The notes below the pieces were generated by a model, which saw nothing but the letters and a program-made list of their open reading frames with translations, was not told the DNA's origin and searched no databases. Shown one piece after another: positions 1 to 11,473 of a DNA stretch of 64,000 nucleotides (position 1 is its first letter; each line of letters opens with the position of its first letter). Source of the DNA: Kingdonia uniflora (lineage: Eukaryota > Streptophyta > Magnoliopsida > Ranunculales > Circaeasteraceae); contig JACGCM010000846.1 in assembly GCA_014058105.1 (NCBI GenBank), forward strand, positions 186,001 through 250,000, given 5' to 3'. The position numbers and the translations under genes were made by a program.

Positions 1-1169
1 AATTTGCCCACTGGGCCTGGGCTTCGAGTTGAGCTCGTTCCTCCCTAAAGCTTACTCTCGGGACTTGGGGGGGAGCCAACAGATAATTGACCTCACTATT
101 TCACTATCACTCATGCAAAGTGCCCCTATTTTTAAACCGACCCCGAATAGGCCAAAATGGCCCAAACGTAAACAGAGACCGACAAACACTCACTACCTCT
201 TCCCGATCCGCCCAACCGTAGGCCCATCAACACACTCTAATGAACGAACCAAGGGAGATATATTAGATGATGAAACAGAATCACTCGAGCTCGGGTAATT
301 GTCCCCTGATAACTTCGGCTGGTACACGCCAAGTCACAGGGATTTATTTGGGACATATAACAACTTTGGTTGCGACAGCTCCACACAACCCACACCTGGG
401 CGGGACAAGCTAAAACGTCGCCTTAAGGACTCACATAGCTCAAAGGAGGGTATGGAGGATTTCGATTACCCCGCAAAGGTGCGCGTACTCTCACCCATTT
501 TAAACTCGCTTCATACTGCATGGCTTTCCTTTGGTGACTTGAAATATGTTTTTCCCTCATACGTTACTTTATCTGTATCGAATTTTGAGCGGTGGCGTTA
601 CAAACTCCCCGCCACCTTTTCACAAGGCCTACCTCTAGGCAATGGGGGAGGAAATAACCCATCCCTTTTAGGCACGTCAAAACTGAGGCCTCACACACAT
701 CCTAAGGGAAATCATTTCTTGGCGGCACCTCTCCTTGACAACCCTAAGTCGGAGTAGACATCCTATTCCTCCAAGTTCTCAACCTTCAGGCAGGTTCTCT
801 CCCGTCGGGACCTCGGGTCCTGGATTCGACGAACCTGGGGGAGGAAAACCCTAATGAGCCTTCAGGAAGCTAGACCCCCTCGCCCCTCCTCCTATAAAAA
901 GAAAAGTAGTGGCCTAGATGTCTTTCGACGTAGATTTGTGGGTGCCACACGCTCCCTTGTCATCTCCCCTGGCCACAAGGACCTGGGGAATCTAGTACAC
1001 CTTAACAAACCTCGCAGATCGAGGCTACGAGAGGGTGAATCTAAGAGACTTTTTAGACTAAATTTTCATACACAAAACCCTGACCCTATCAGGAGAGGTA
1101 CCAACCTCCAGATAATCCAAATTGCGGAAGTGGGCTCGACACCGATCCTTGGTTCTAAAAAATTGTGTT
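1..1169. other. Anonymous sequence upstream of the LINE endonuclease
   Basis: Open stretches occur on the plus strand (29-298, 299-757 and 854-1222), but their translations show no domain I recognise. They are rich in Pro, Arg and Ser and lack a visible CCHC knuckle. The position, directly ahead of a LINE endonuclease on the same strand, would fit a decayed ORF1 or 5' region of that LINE. This is inference from position only. It could equally be an unrelated older repeat. Confidence 0.3.
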
Positions 1170-1179
1170 TTTCTAGAAC

Positions 1180-1900
1180 TGCAGGGGGAGCGGGAAGACA
1201 TTCACCCTTAGGGAGTTCGTAGCTCATAAAAAAAAGTTTAACCCGGACATTATCTTTCTCACTGAAACAAAATCCTCCAACCCAGAATCCCTATAGAAAT
1301 TCGACACCCTTGGCTTCGAACACTCTCACGTTGTTAATACCTCGGATAACCGCGGGGGAGGTTTTTGGCTATCCTGGAACCAAAGCATCGACCTCACTGT
1401 CCTATCCTCATCACCTAGAAGGATCGATGCCCTTATTCACTCACTTACACCAAACTTTACACCAGACTCGGAGCCTGTCTCGTAGATGTGCTCCTTCATC
1501 TATGACCCCCCTGAAGCCCAGCACCGTAGTACATATTGGGCATCTATTGGCAGTATGGCTCACTCAATCCCGGTTCCCTCGATTATTCTTGGAGACCTAA
1601 ACTGTATTACGTGCAAAAAGGAAAATTTTGGGAAAATCCCTTTCGACAATACGGCCCCAAATCCTCTAGAAGAATTTATTTTCAACACCTTTATGATTGA
1701 TCTGGGTTACTCAAGTGTCCCGTTCACTTGGTCAAATTAAAGGAAAGGTGGGAATTTAGTCAAACAACATTTGGATCGGGCCCTGGTCTCAATTCCGTGG
1801 TGAACCACCTTCCCTGACGCCACTATCCAAAACTTACCCATCATTGGCTCTGACCATGGACCTATCACTCTGAACACCGAACCGGTCTCACACCAACTTC
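1180..1900 (+). pseudogene. LINE endonuclease (EEP family) remnant
   Basis: Plus-strand frames read in patches like an apurinic-type LINE endonuclease. There is a LTETKS motif after 1255 (the first catalytic Glu region), GGGFWLSW near 1350, GDLNCI near 1590 (the D-x-N motif), a PFTWSN-type segment before 1740 and SDHGPI near 1850 (the terminal SDH motif). These are the landmarks that nick target DNA for target-primed reverse transcription in this family. Stops at about 1293, 1483 and 1740 and frame shifts break the reading frame. Domain assignment is secure; function is lost. Confidence 0.8.
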
Positions 1901-1923
1901 CTAAATAATTCCACTTCCAATCC

Positions 1924-3760
1924 CTATGGACCAAGCATGAGGACTATCAGGAGATCATTAGAAAAGCCTGGCCCATGGAGCAGGAGGGGTCTCGACCCCT
2001 GCGCCTTTGCAGGAAGCTCCGGTATACCAAAAAAGAGTTCATCGCTTGGAATAAAAGCGTGTTCAACTACACCCCCAAAAAGATCCAGAACCTTAGGGGC
2101 CAAATCTACGCCATCCAAAAGGAACCCCCGGCGGATATTAACACTTACTATAAACAGGACCTTCAGAGGGAGCTGGAAGACAATCTTGATCAAGAAGAGT
2201 CCATGTGGAGAGACAAATCCAGAGAAACCTGGCTAAGAGAAGGAGACCGCAACACCAAGTTCTTCCATGTATTCACCATCTGTCGTAGAAGGAAGAATAA
2301 AATCATAAAAGTTCGTAAGCAAGATGGGTCATGGGCTCAAGAATGGAAATACATCGGGGACACTTTTTTCAAATTCGACAAGGATCTCTCGCCCCCTCCA
2401 ACCCAACTCTTAAGGTAAATGACCTCAACATTATGGAAAAACTAATTTCAGATGAGGACAATTGTCAGCTCACAAAGGAACCCACTTTAGAGGAAGTTAA
2501 GGAGGCGCTTTTCTCTATGAACCCTCACAAATCGCCTAGGCCTAACGGCTTTACCTCCATTTTTTTTTTACCAAAAATCATGGGAAACTGTGAAGCATGA
2601 CCTCTATAAGGCCACACTCACCTTTTTTCAAACTGGGCATCTGCTCGTAAAATTTAACCATACCAACATCATCCTCACCTCAAAGAAGAAAAACCTAAAA
2701 AGCCCTAGACACCCATTAGCCTCTGCAATGTCAAATTCAAGATTATCACAAAAATCCTGGCTTGCAAGCTAAAGCCCCTCAACAATCTTATCTCCCCTGC
2801 CCAAAATGTTTTCATTCCAGGCAGGTAAATCTTTGACAATATCATTATGGCCAAAGAAATCCTAAACGCCCTCAAAAAGAAGAAAGGCACCTCTGGTTGC
2901 ATGGCTGTCAAACTTGATCTTAGCAAAGCCTTTGACAAGGTGGAATGAAACTTCCTGAATGATACCCTTAAATCCATGGGTTTCTGTGACAAATGGTGTG
3001 AATGGGTACACCAATGCATCTCTACCTCTGCTCTTTCTTTCAATCTGAACGGTACCCCGTATGGTTTCCTCAAACCTAGAGGAGGCATTAGATAAGGTGA
3101 CCCCTCTCCTCCTCCCTCTTCCTCATCTGCTCGGAGGTCATTTCCAAAATTATCTTTAAAATAGAACTCAAAGGTGATATTCATGGCATTAAAACTGCCA
3201 GAGGCAGCACCCCCATTTCTTACCTACTCTTTACAGACAATAGTTTTTTTTTTTTTTTTTTTTCTGCAAAAGCTAGCCTGAGGGAAGCAGGCACCCTTAA
3301 AGATTCTCTCGACGCCTTCAAAACATTTTGGGCCAAGAAATAAATCTAGAAAAATCTTGCATCCTTTTTAGCAAAAACTGCCACCGAAGACACCACAAGC
3401 TTATCCAAAAAAATCCTTCACATCAAGAAAGATTCTACTGGAGAAAAATACTTGGGAGCTCCGCTTAATTTCGACTGGTCCAAAAGCCTCAACTTCAAAG
3501 ACATCATATCCCGTGTATTTAACAGGATCGAGGGCTATAAGGTTAAAAACCTATCCCAAGCCGGAAGACTTACCCTTATAAAAGTTGTTAACTCAACAAT
3601 CCCGTCCTTCCTTATGTCTATTTTTCCTTTGCGTATCAAAATCTGCAAAAAATTGAACTCTATGAATGCTAGGTTTTTGTGGGGAACAAACAGTAAAGGA
3701 AATAGTAAGACCCACCTTATAAAGTGGAAGAAAATCTGCCAGCCGAAGAAATAGGGAGGA
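1924..3760 (+). pseudogene. LINE reverse transcriptase remnant
   Basis: The linker ahead of the RT reads as the conserved WLREGDRNTKFFH block near 2230. It is followed by the NPHKSPRPNGF block near 2520, where KSPGPDGF is usual, then [11 protein letters not shown] near 2915 (first catalytic Asp) and LSQAGRLTLIKVVNSTIPSF near 3550 with ARFLWG at 3665. The catalytic box, normally F/Y-A-D-D, reads FTDN near 3231 and runs straight into a poly-T tract. Several frameshifts and stops (near 2418, 2946, 3341) kill it. The role in the family is to copy the element's RNA at the nicked target. Confidence 0.85.
3241..3265 (+). repeat. Poly-T tract inside the RT catalytic region
   Basis: An uninterrupted run of more than 20 T follows directly on the remnant of the RT catalytic box. 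In related LINEs this place codes for a short Phe run after the ADD motif, so slippage at TTT codons is a plausible origin. Confidence 0.8.
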
Positions 3761-4079
3761 CTGGGAACCAAAATTGCCCTCACCCACAACCAATCCCTGA
3801 TGGCCAAACTTTTTTGACGCATTATCAAAGAACCTGATAAGATCTGGTCCCACAATATAAGGAAAAAGTACACCCCAAAGGAGTCCCCGATGCTCTCTAT
3901 TCCCAAAGCCTCTGACTCCTGGATTTGAAAATGTATCATTAAGGCCAGAAACAAAATTTGGCCCAAAATCATTTGGCACATTGGAAACGGAGAAAGTGTG
4001 GATTGTTGGCTTGAACCCTGGATCCCCATAATATAATTTAAGAGACTTGTAGGGCCGATCCCTCTCAACAGAACCCTAT

Positions 4080-4560
4080 CTAGAGTGGCTGATCTCATTT
4101 GCACATCCCGTCGCATTTGGAAAGCGGACCTGGTTCACTCCCTCTTTTATAAAGATATTATCGATATCATCCTCAGAATCCCTCTCAGCAAATACCCAAC
4201 TAAGGATGTCCTTAGGTGGAGGAAGGAAAATAACGGTATTCTTACGGTCAAATTCGTCTACAAATTTGTCATGCAGGAATATAACAGGGACCGTCAATGC
4301 TCCAGTGACACAACACATATATACATTAATTGGGACACGATCTAGAAAATGAAGGTACCTTTTCATATTCAATTCTTTTTTTGGAAAGCGGTACAGGATA
4401 GAATCCCAACAAAGATGAACCTGTGGCATGGCGATGAGACATGAGATACCACCTGCCTTAGATGCAGAAAAGAACAGGCTGGAAACCACCACGCACACTA
4501 TTTTCTTTTGCAAAAACCTAAAAGAGTTATGGTATGCTTCTAACCTTTCTCTCGACTTCA
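4080..4560 (+). pseudogene. LINE zf-RVT region remnant
   Basis: Between RT and RNase H the translation shows a Trp-Lys-rich segment (around 4120-4400, including the FFWKAVQDRIPTK block) and then a Cys/His-containing stretch (TCLRCRKEQ near 4450, followed by a TTHTIFFCK segment). This is the pattern of the zf-RVT zinc-binding domain that follows plant LINE reverse transcriptases. It is broken by frame changes. The boundaries are approximate. Confidence 0.65.
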
Positions 4561-4799
4561 ACAGTTGGGATTACTATGATTCAATGTTCAAAGTCCTACA
4601 AACGTTCTCTCAACATAAGGGAGGCGATTCTGACCTCTTCTTCCTGTGGGGGAATATTAGTACCATTATGTACGTCATTTGGACTAGGAGGAATGAACTC
4701 ATCTTCAAACAGATTAAGCCAAACCCATCCGATACAATAAAAATCACAAAAAAACCCTAATAAATTCTACCTCGACCCCAACCTCTACTTGCAGGTTGA

Positions 4800-5300
4800 C
4801 TCGCACAACCCCACCCCAAATCAGGGATGGCTGGCATGTTATCACAGTGGATGCCTCCTGGTTCAACAAAGACTCCCCTGGTGGCTCCGATTTTATTATT
4901 AAAACTCACCGCTCTTCTGTTATTTGTACAAGTTTTGACTCCTCTCGAGCAACAGACCCAGAAGAGGCAGATGCGATCTCAGTGATCATGGGAATGGAAG
5001 CAATACTCCACATTAGCCTTGAGAGGGTATTGCTTCTGACAGACTGCCGACGCATTGTCAGAGCTTTTTGAGGAGAGTTCAAATGATCTCTCTTGGGGAG
5101 CCCTCACCCTTGCACCAGATATGCTTTCACTTTTATCTCGTTTACTGGAGTTTCGTTTTGAGTGCATTGACCATTTGTGCAATTATGAGGCACATGTTTT
5201 AGCTGCAAAAGGTGCTTATTTTCCCCCTTCTGTTTGTTTTGAGCCGTTGGAGGCAACTATTTTTGTAAACTCTGCTATTTCTGTCGCGGCCCATGGGGCC
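4800..5300 (+). pseudogene. LINE RNase H (RVT_3-type) remnant
   Basis: The segment GWHVITVDASW near 4825 carries the first acidic residue of a plant LINE RNase H. EEADAISVIMGMEA near 4960 and LLLTDCRRIV near 5030 carry the second and third acidic positions. A frameshift near 5070 moves the tail into another frame, where CNYEAHVLAAKG near 5180 replaces the usual REAN..AD.LA motif. This C-terminal RNase H was acquired by plant L1 lineages and would remove RNA from the hybrid. It is non-functional here. Confidence 0.8.
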
Positions 5301-5381
5301 TAATCTATCCTACCTTTTTCTTAAAAAAAGAGGATTAGCCCAAGATCTTATAATTGAGGCTGCCCAATGTGATACTATATA

Positions 5382-5714
5382 TGACGTAGCACGTCCCTTA
5401 TATGGTCGTTTGTCACCCGTGTGACTTATGTTTAATTTTTGCTTAGCTTATGCTGTGTTGGAAAGGTTCAATGTAAGTTATTAACAACTTCTATTTTTTA
5501 GGTTAGTTTCTTAATTGATAGGTTAAGGGAGATGTTGTAGGAGTGATTCTAGGGAAACCTAGGTTACAAGGGGAGAGGGTGGTGTTATCTTAGCAGTTGA
5601 TTTTTGGTTAATGAAAGTTAAAGTTCTTTAGTTTGAAACCCTAGTTTCTCTAAAACTTAACTAACACGTGATATTCATACGAACTTGGCTTTTGTATTTA
5701 TAGTAATCTCGTCA
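5382..5714 (+). repeat. 5' LTR of the gag-only Ty3-type element
   Basis: This 333-bp LTR begins TGACGTAGCACG and ends CTCGTCA. It aligns along its whole length with the copy at 7914-8185 except for a segment of about 60 bp (around 5533-5597) missing from that copy. Confidence 0.88.
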
Positions 5715-5716
5715 AT

Positions 5717-5729
5717 TGGTACCAGAGCC
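5717..5729 (+). promoter_or_regulatory. Primer-binding site (initiator tRNA-Met type)
   Basis: TGGTACCAGAGCC lies two bases after the LTR. It differs by one base from the common plant PBS TGGTATCAGAGC, complementary to the 3' end of initiator tRNA-Met. Confidence 0.85.
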
Positions 5730-5766
5730 ACGCTAGAATCTAGTGTAGTCAGTTTCAAGAGAAAAT

Positions 5767-7860
5767 ATGCCTCGTGGAAGACCCACGACGAAGAAACTTA
5801 CACTCGCTGACGATCTCGTAAGGATATCAGATAAGTTTAATAAGCTTGTCGGGGCTTTTGGAAAGGTAGCCTTTTAACCTCCCCCTCTACCCCCAATCAC
5901 CTCCGTTGGGTGTATTAGATGATCTCTCTCTTGAGGGAAGTGTCACCACGAGGAGTGACGATCTCAATAATCCTTTCGCGAGTTTAAACAACGAAATCGA
6001 GGCTCACAATAGTAGGAGAATCGAGATCCAAACCTGCACCAAGAGACCGGCGTTGACAACCGACCACCACATAAACGGTACACACAAGAAGCTGACTCAG
6101 TAAAGCCGAGTATTGCCGACCTCAGCCTCAATGATAATCGCTACAACAGGCCCAGTTGCACTCAACAAAGTAGATATTTTGGCTTGGGCTGCACAACAGC
6201 AAGCCCAAGCTTATTAAACACAAGGCCCAACTCGTGATCTAAAGCTGCCAAATCCAGATCAGGCCCAGTCAGTTCAGACCCGTGTTACCAAACTCGATCC
6301 AGTGGGTTATGGACCCGAACTACTTGCAGCTAGTGAAGACCTGACCCAGAGCTTGTGGGCTTGGTGGGTTGGGCTTCACCAATCTACAACAGGCCCGGAC
6401 TTCGAAGGAGTTAACCCCGAGTGGTGGGGCCCCTTATAAACTTCCCATAACTTTTAAAAGTTTGAATATTTTAAATAATGGGGGACCCGTGCGTATAAAA
6501 CCACCCCAACAAACACCACCGAGGGACTCGGGTCACCGATTATTCAAAGGGGAGAGAACGAGACCAAAACCGACAAGGACTAACCTGCAATTACCATGAA
6601 TGGAGATAGTCCCGTTAGGTGCCCGTGGAGCGTCCCTCCTGCCGACAGACCCGTACCGTAATAACCCTTATATCGACACCGGTAAGCAACCTACAACGGG
6701 GAAAAATCTTAAGTTTGGCTTTGAATTCCGACCGCCCTATGGCGATAGATGGGGGCCGTGTGATGAAGATATATCATATGTTCAGTGTTCAATCGAACGG
6801 GTGACGTAAAACTATGAGTTCTCATTATATGCAGGTTGAAGAGAGAGAGAGGGAGAGAAAGAAAGACCAGGGTCGTGGTTCTCACCCCCCGGTTTGTACC
6901 CCATTGCATGATCGTTATCGACAACGTCCACGTGGTTTACCTCTCAGTCCACCAAGGCATCCGTATGCTATAACTTGGCAAGATGATGAGTACAGTTCAG
7001 ACTATGAAGATGAACTGTAACCATATCCATAACGAAAGGGTAAAGGCAATGCCATTGAATCCTTGGCCAAAGCTATTTCAGAACAAACACATGATGTTCA
7101 TCTCAAAGTACCAGAGTTTAACAGAATATCTTACGCAGACACCTTTATTGAGTGGTTGGATAAAGTTGAGCGTATCTTCAACTGCAAGAAATATGAGGAT
7201 CTCAAATAGGTTATGATCATTGAGTTCCACCTTACTGGTTTTTCTCTCACCTAGTGGAAGAGTGTTCAACAGGCAATGCATACATCGGGTTACCGTCTCA
7301 TTTCAGAATGGTGAAAAATACGGAGAGAGCTGAAGGAGAGGTTCATCCCTATGAACTACAGTAAGGTTGCATTTGTAAAACTTTAGTCCCTCAAAATGGG
7401 TCCCTTTTTCCTTGATGATTACACTGATTAGTTTTATCTCTTTGAGGCACGTCCACGACTCTATGAGACTTAGCAGCAGTGGGTTAGTAGGTACAAGTCT
7501 GGTCTGACGAAGAAACTCCAAGAGGCAACAATGCTTCAACCCATCTTTTGTTTTGCTAAAATTGTACAGTTGACCAAATAGGCAAGCGAGTTATATGTGC
7601 AGTATCACCCTTCGATTCCAGCAGCAACACCGATAACCCAACTATTCCAGTAGTCACGGCACCACGTACCTTTGTTTTAGGTAACTGTTATGGATGTGGC
7701 AAACCAGGGCACCAAAAATGTGATTATCCTACATTTGCTAAAAATGTCGGTCTAGTCTTGGATGGTATGTGTGAGAGTGTGATAGTAACAGTTCAACGTA
7801 TTCTGCAGGATGAAGATGAAACAGAGACTGGGATTCACACTATATTCGTTTGTGAGTCCT
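5767..7860 (+). pseudogene. Ty3-type gag pseudogene
   Basis: An ATG at 5767 opens a Lys/Arg-rich start (MPRGRPTTKKL). Around 7110-7230 the frame shows a retrotransposon-gag signature (FIEWLDKVERIFNC...). A nucleocapsid knuckle at 7686-7721 reads CYGCGKPGHQKC, which is CX2CX4HX2C and so two residues shorter than the canonical CX2CX4HX4C. Many stops and frame changes occur between these blocks. In the family, gag forms the virus-like particle. No pol follows. The gag assignment is secure, the exact ends are not. Confidence 0.75.
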
Positions 7861-7913
7861 TTGGAGAACTACCCCCTTGATTTAGTGGAAATTTTTTTCT
7901 CAGACGAAGGGTT

Positions 7914-8185
7914 TGACGTGGCACGTCCCTTATAGGATCGTCTACCCCCGTATGACTTATGTTTAATTTTTGCTTATCCTATGCTCTGTTGGAGAGGTCA
8001 AATGTGGGTTATTAGCAATTTCTATTTTTTAGCTTAGTTTCTTAATTAGATAGGTTAGGGGAGATATTCGATTTTTGGTTAATGAAAGTTGAAGTTCTTT
8101 AGTTTGAAACCCTAGTTTCTCTAAAATTTAACTAACACGTAATATTCATACGAATTTTTCTTCCACGTTCATAGTAATCACATCA
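7914..8185 (+). repeat. 3' LTR of the gag-only Ty3-type element
   Basis: This 272-bp LTR begins TGACGTGGCACG and ends CACATCA. It is shorter than its partner by one internal deletion. A weak purine run (GACGAAGGG) sits just before it. Confidence 0.88.
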
Positions 8186-8190
8186 ATATA

Positions 8191-8907
8191 TCTTAACAGG
8201 TTCTCTAAAGATACCATATTAGAACTGGGGATAAGAGTAGGGTTGGGATCTCTGTTTTGAGGTGTAAGGCTTGATTTGCCCAATGTGGGATTATATATCT
8301 CAATAACCCACACCATTCTATACATGACGGTGAAAGAACAATCAGTGAAACTTTTTAGTTATTTTAAAGTTTATGAATGTCTCTAATGAGGTGGGCTACT
8401 TTTTCAGGCAAGAGCCAATTCTTCTTCATATTAGACGTTTCTTTTGGTCTTGACAGTTAAAATCGGGGACGAATTCTGAAAAAGATGGGATGTTACAATC
8501 AGGCCTGGGGGTCTTATATAAGTCCCATTCCCAGTTCTTTCTTGTTAATTTCCAATGCCACAATATTTTACTGAAATTTTGCATGACTATTAATCCTTTT
8601 AATACTTAGAGAACATCTGAGTTAGGCAGGCATTCGACAAGAACCATAATGTTTAGAATGAAATACAGAGGGATTTTCTATTAATTTATGTCAATATCAA
8701 TAATTTAATGAAGACAAACTTCATTGGTAACATGACTATTGTTAAGTTCTTGATAAAACCCCAGACCTTTCCAAGAATAAAGTTAAGCCAAAACCCCAGA
8801 ACTTGTATTAAACTTCATTGGCTCAACCATCATTAATGGAAAACCAGTCTTCCCCAAGAATAAAAAGTCCAGCCAAAACCCAAGAAATATCCCAAAAAAG
8901 TCCTAAT
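8191..8907. other. Intergenic remnant between two LTR elements
   Basis: No gene is visible. A short stretch near 8470-8500 (GGGACGAATTC, then a purine-rich run, then TGTTAC) resembles the end of a Ty3 internal region meeting an LTR start, but no matching LTR was found. Two short degenerate direct repeats containing CCAAGAATAAA and AGCCAAAACCC occur at about 8770-8800 and 8855-8885. Confidence 0.4.
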
Positions 8908-9154
8908 TGTTGGATAATAATAGATTAAGCTATAATATATATCAAGAACAATTGAGAGAGAAAAGATGATATATTTTATTGATTGAATTATGTTTCTCTG
9001 TACGTACTACTAAGAGGATAACCCTACAACATAGGTTACTTATCCTATTTAAACTTTCATCATAAACTCTAAAGGCATATGGGCTTGTTAGGAGTCCAGT
9101 AGGACACCCCAACCCAGTTGGGCTCCCACCTTGGGCTGAACCCAACTCCTAACA
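8908..9154 (-). repeat. 3' LTR of the copia element
   Basis: This 247-bp LTR aligns with 15857-16096 end to end with scattered substitutions and small indels. On the minus strand it runs from TGTTAGGAGTTG to TCCAACA. Confidence 0.93.
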
Positions 9155-9168
9155 CTCCCCCTTGGGGT
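9155..9168 (-). promoter_or_regulatory. Polypurine tract of the copia element
   Basis: On the minus strand CCCCAAGGGGGAG ends directly at the LTR start TGTTAG. This is the expected priming site for plus-strand DNA synthesis. Confidence 0.85.
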
Positions 9169-9397
9169 GTTCCATTCCAAGACGACTTGCCTCATCAAAA
9201 CCTCTGCCTAGCAAAACCCCATTGGGCAAAAAGTTGTACAAGGAAATAGTACAATCCTATGCCCTGTATGGGTTGTGAACGCGTATACGTTGCCTTATCA
9301 AAACCTCTAGTCAATAAAACCTTATTGGATAAAAACTACACTATCAGGAAAAAGAGTACAACACACATGTGTCAATGTCAGGACGGGATTACTCCCC

Positions 9398-9916
9398 CTA
9401 ACGTCGATCTCCCAGAGATAATAAATCATATAAATGCATGCGGCTTTCGTGTACCAATCTTTTGAACGTAGGATGTGCAAGAGCCTTCGTGAATAGATCA
9501 GCTAAGTTATTTTCTGAATGAAGTTGAACAACGTCAATCTTATTCGTCTTCTGCAACTCATGTATGTGGAAGAACTTTGTTGAAATGTGTTTCGTTCTGT
9601 CACCTTTAATAAATCTGCCCTTGACTTGAACGATACAAGATGCACTGTCTTCATAAAGAGTCATCAGTTTATCTTGGATTGAACTCAGACCGCAACTTTC
9701 ATTAATGTGGTTAATCATAGACCGCAACCAGAATTATTCTCTGCCAGCTTCATGAAGTGCAAGAATCTCCGTGTGGTTTGAGGATGTAACAACCATCGTT
9801 TGCTTCACCGATCTCCATGAAATCGTTGTATCTCCATAAAAGAACACATAACCCAATTGTGATCGATCTTTATGTTGATCTGACAAATATCCTGCATTTG
9901 CGTATCCTATAATTTC
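9398..9916 (-). pseudogene. Copia RNase H remnant
   Basis: The minus-strand translation shows the copia RNase H tail. An LYEDSASCI segment (the D of the D-N-x-S-A-I motif) lies near 9640, RTKHISTKFFHIHE near 9590 and the conserved NLADLFTKAL block near 9500, then a short C-terminus ending in a stop at 9398. The upstream part of the domain (9728-9916) is broken by stops. In a live element this domain removes genomic RNA after minus-strand synthesis. It is inactive here. Confidence 0.85.
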
Positions 9917-10933
9917 TCATTTGCCAAATATTGGATAGAACAGATCCCAGTCTTTTGTGTCGATGAGATATCTCAGAATGTGCTTGATCCCATTCCAGTG
10001 TCTTTGGGTTGGTGAAAAACTATAGCGTGCCAAACAGTTCACTGCGAATGAGATATCGGGTCGAGTGCGCCCTACTAAATATAGCAAAGCACCGATATCT
10101 CCTAGATATGACATCTCAAGCCCTATGAGTTTCTTCCCCTCGCCAGGAGGACGATAGTCGTCCTTGTTCACATCCAATGAACGGACATGCATAGGCTTCT
10201 TGGCATTGTGTGCCGTATCCATACCGAAACGTTTTTTGATTCTTCGGGTATACGTCGCCTGATGTACGATTATGCCGCGACCAAGATATTCAATCTGCAA
10301 ACCGAGACAAAATTTGGTCTTCCCAAGGTCTTTCGTTTCAAATTCCTTCCCAAGGTATTCAGCAGCATTCACGATCTCCCCCAAAGTTTCAATGATATTT
10401 AAATCGTCTACATAAACTACAATGATGGTGAAACCAGTATTCGTTTTCTTGATGAAAACGCATGGGCAAACAAGGCAATTTACAAAACCCCCGGCCTTCA
10501 AATATTTAGTCAGCCTGTTGTGTCACATGAACCCTGATTGTTTCAGACCATACAATGACTTATCTAGTTTAATTACATAGGTACCCTGTGTGCCTGGCAT
10601 TGTCACTTCCAGAAGCTTAATCCCTTATGACAGCTTCATGTAGATCTCCATATCTAATTTCCCATATAGATATGCAACAACTACATCCATAAGAGGCATG
10701 TCAAGCTTGTTCTTAACGACTGACAGACTGATCAAGTAATGGAACGTTATATCGTCCATGACTGGAAAATAGGTTTCATCGAAATCGATGCCAGGTCTTT
10801 GAGAAAATCTCTGGGCAACTAGTCTTGCCTTGTACCTTACTATATCTTCAAGTTTATTACGTTTATGTATGAATACCCATTTATAGCTGACATGCCTGAT
10901 GACATCTTGCCTAGGGACTATTGGTCCAAGCAC
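9917..10933 (-). pseudogene. Copia reverse transcriptase remnant
   Basis: The C-terminal half is one open stretch (9917-10501) with the catalytic box VVYVDD (10403-10414), the LGLQIEY block and the RPDISFAVNCLARY and HWNGIKHILRYL blocks typical of Ty1/copia. The N-terminal half (10625-10933) carries KWVFIHKRN and YKARLVAQRFSQRPGIDFDETYFPV. The two halves are separated by stops and a frame change. Catalytic Asp residues of the YVDD box remain, but the frame is broken. The lineage within copia was not assigned. Confidence 0.92.
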
Positions 10934-11473
10934 TTTGCGGTTAAATAATGAGCTGAGCTCCGCATTGCTCGCAGTATCCCATTATGGCCAATCTGTATGA
11001 CTTTTACATTCGTCTACAGTGAGTAGTTCTGGATCACCATCCTCGATGGCGAGCGCAGCAACGAAAGTGAATACTTCGTAAACTACTACTTCTGAATGAT
11101 CCCGCGTGATGCTTTTAGAAATAAAGTTAATCGAGATCTCTCGATTATCATATATATGTGTCTCGCCGGGCTTGTCTCCTAATGCTTCACGTAGATACGT
11201 AGCTACTATAGCCCTATTTCTGGGAGGTTCCATCCTCGATAAACTGACTACACCATTAGTCTTTTCTTTTCCTGTACGCTGCTTCGTAGCCCTCAGCTCA
11301 ACGTCTTTCTTTGCAGTGGGGCTCCCTATCGTGACACGCGGCTTGGATTCATTAGCAGGTTGTACACCAGTTCCCTAAACATCCAGTCGTACTGGTGCTT
11401 TACATGCAGGTACATACGCCTTGGTTACTTTAGTAGCATCGTTGAATGCATCTGGAAATTCATTATCGATCTG

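Larger units (their letters stand above)
1170..5330 (+). mobile_element. Degenerate L1-like LINE (non-LTR retrotransposon)
   Basis: The domains read in the usual plant L1 order on one strand: endonuclease, reverse transcriptase, zf-RVT zinc-binding region and a C-terminal RNase H. Frames change repeatedly and in-frame stops are common, so the element is dead. The 3' end is put near a short A-rich run (about 5320-5330). No target-site duplication was found, because a later LTR element sits about 50 bases downstream and the 5' end is not defined. Whether the preceding 1.1 kb belongs to it is unclear. Confidence 0.85.
5382..8185 (+). mobile_element. Gag-only (non-autonomous) Ty3-type LTR retrotransposon
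   Basis: Two similar LTRs beginning TGACGT and ending TCA bracket about 2.2 kb of internal sequence. The element is flanked by a perfect 5-bp target-site duplication ATATA (5377-5381 and 8186-8190). A primer-binding site follows the 5' LTR. The internal part encodes only a broken gag with one zinc knuckle and has no protease, RT, RNase H or integrase motifs. This layout matches the terminal-repeat-with-gag (TR-GAG) class, which depends on an autonomous partner. It inserted just downstream of the LINE 3' end. Confidence 0.88.

Noticed and set aside
5331..8310. TGCCCAATGTG(G)GAT-like sequence on both sides of the gag-only Ty3-type element as a longer LTR
   Set aside because: The similarity covers only about 25 bases and lies outside the TG...CA ends and the ATATA duplication, which already define the element.
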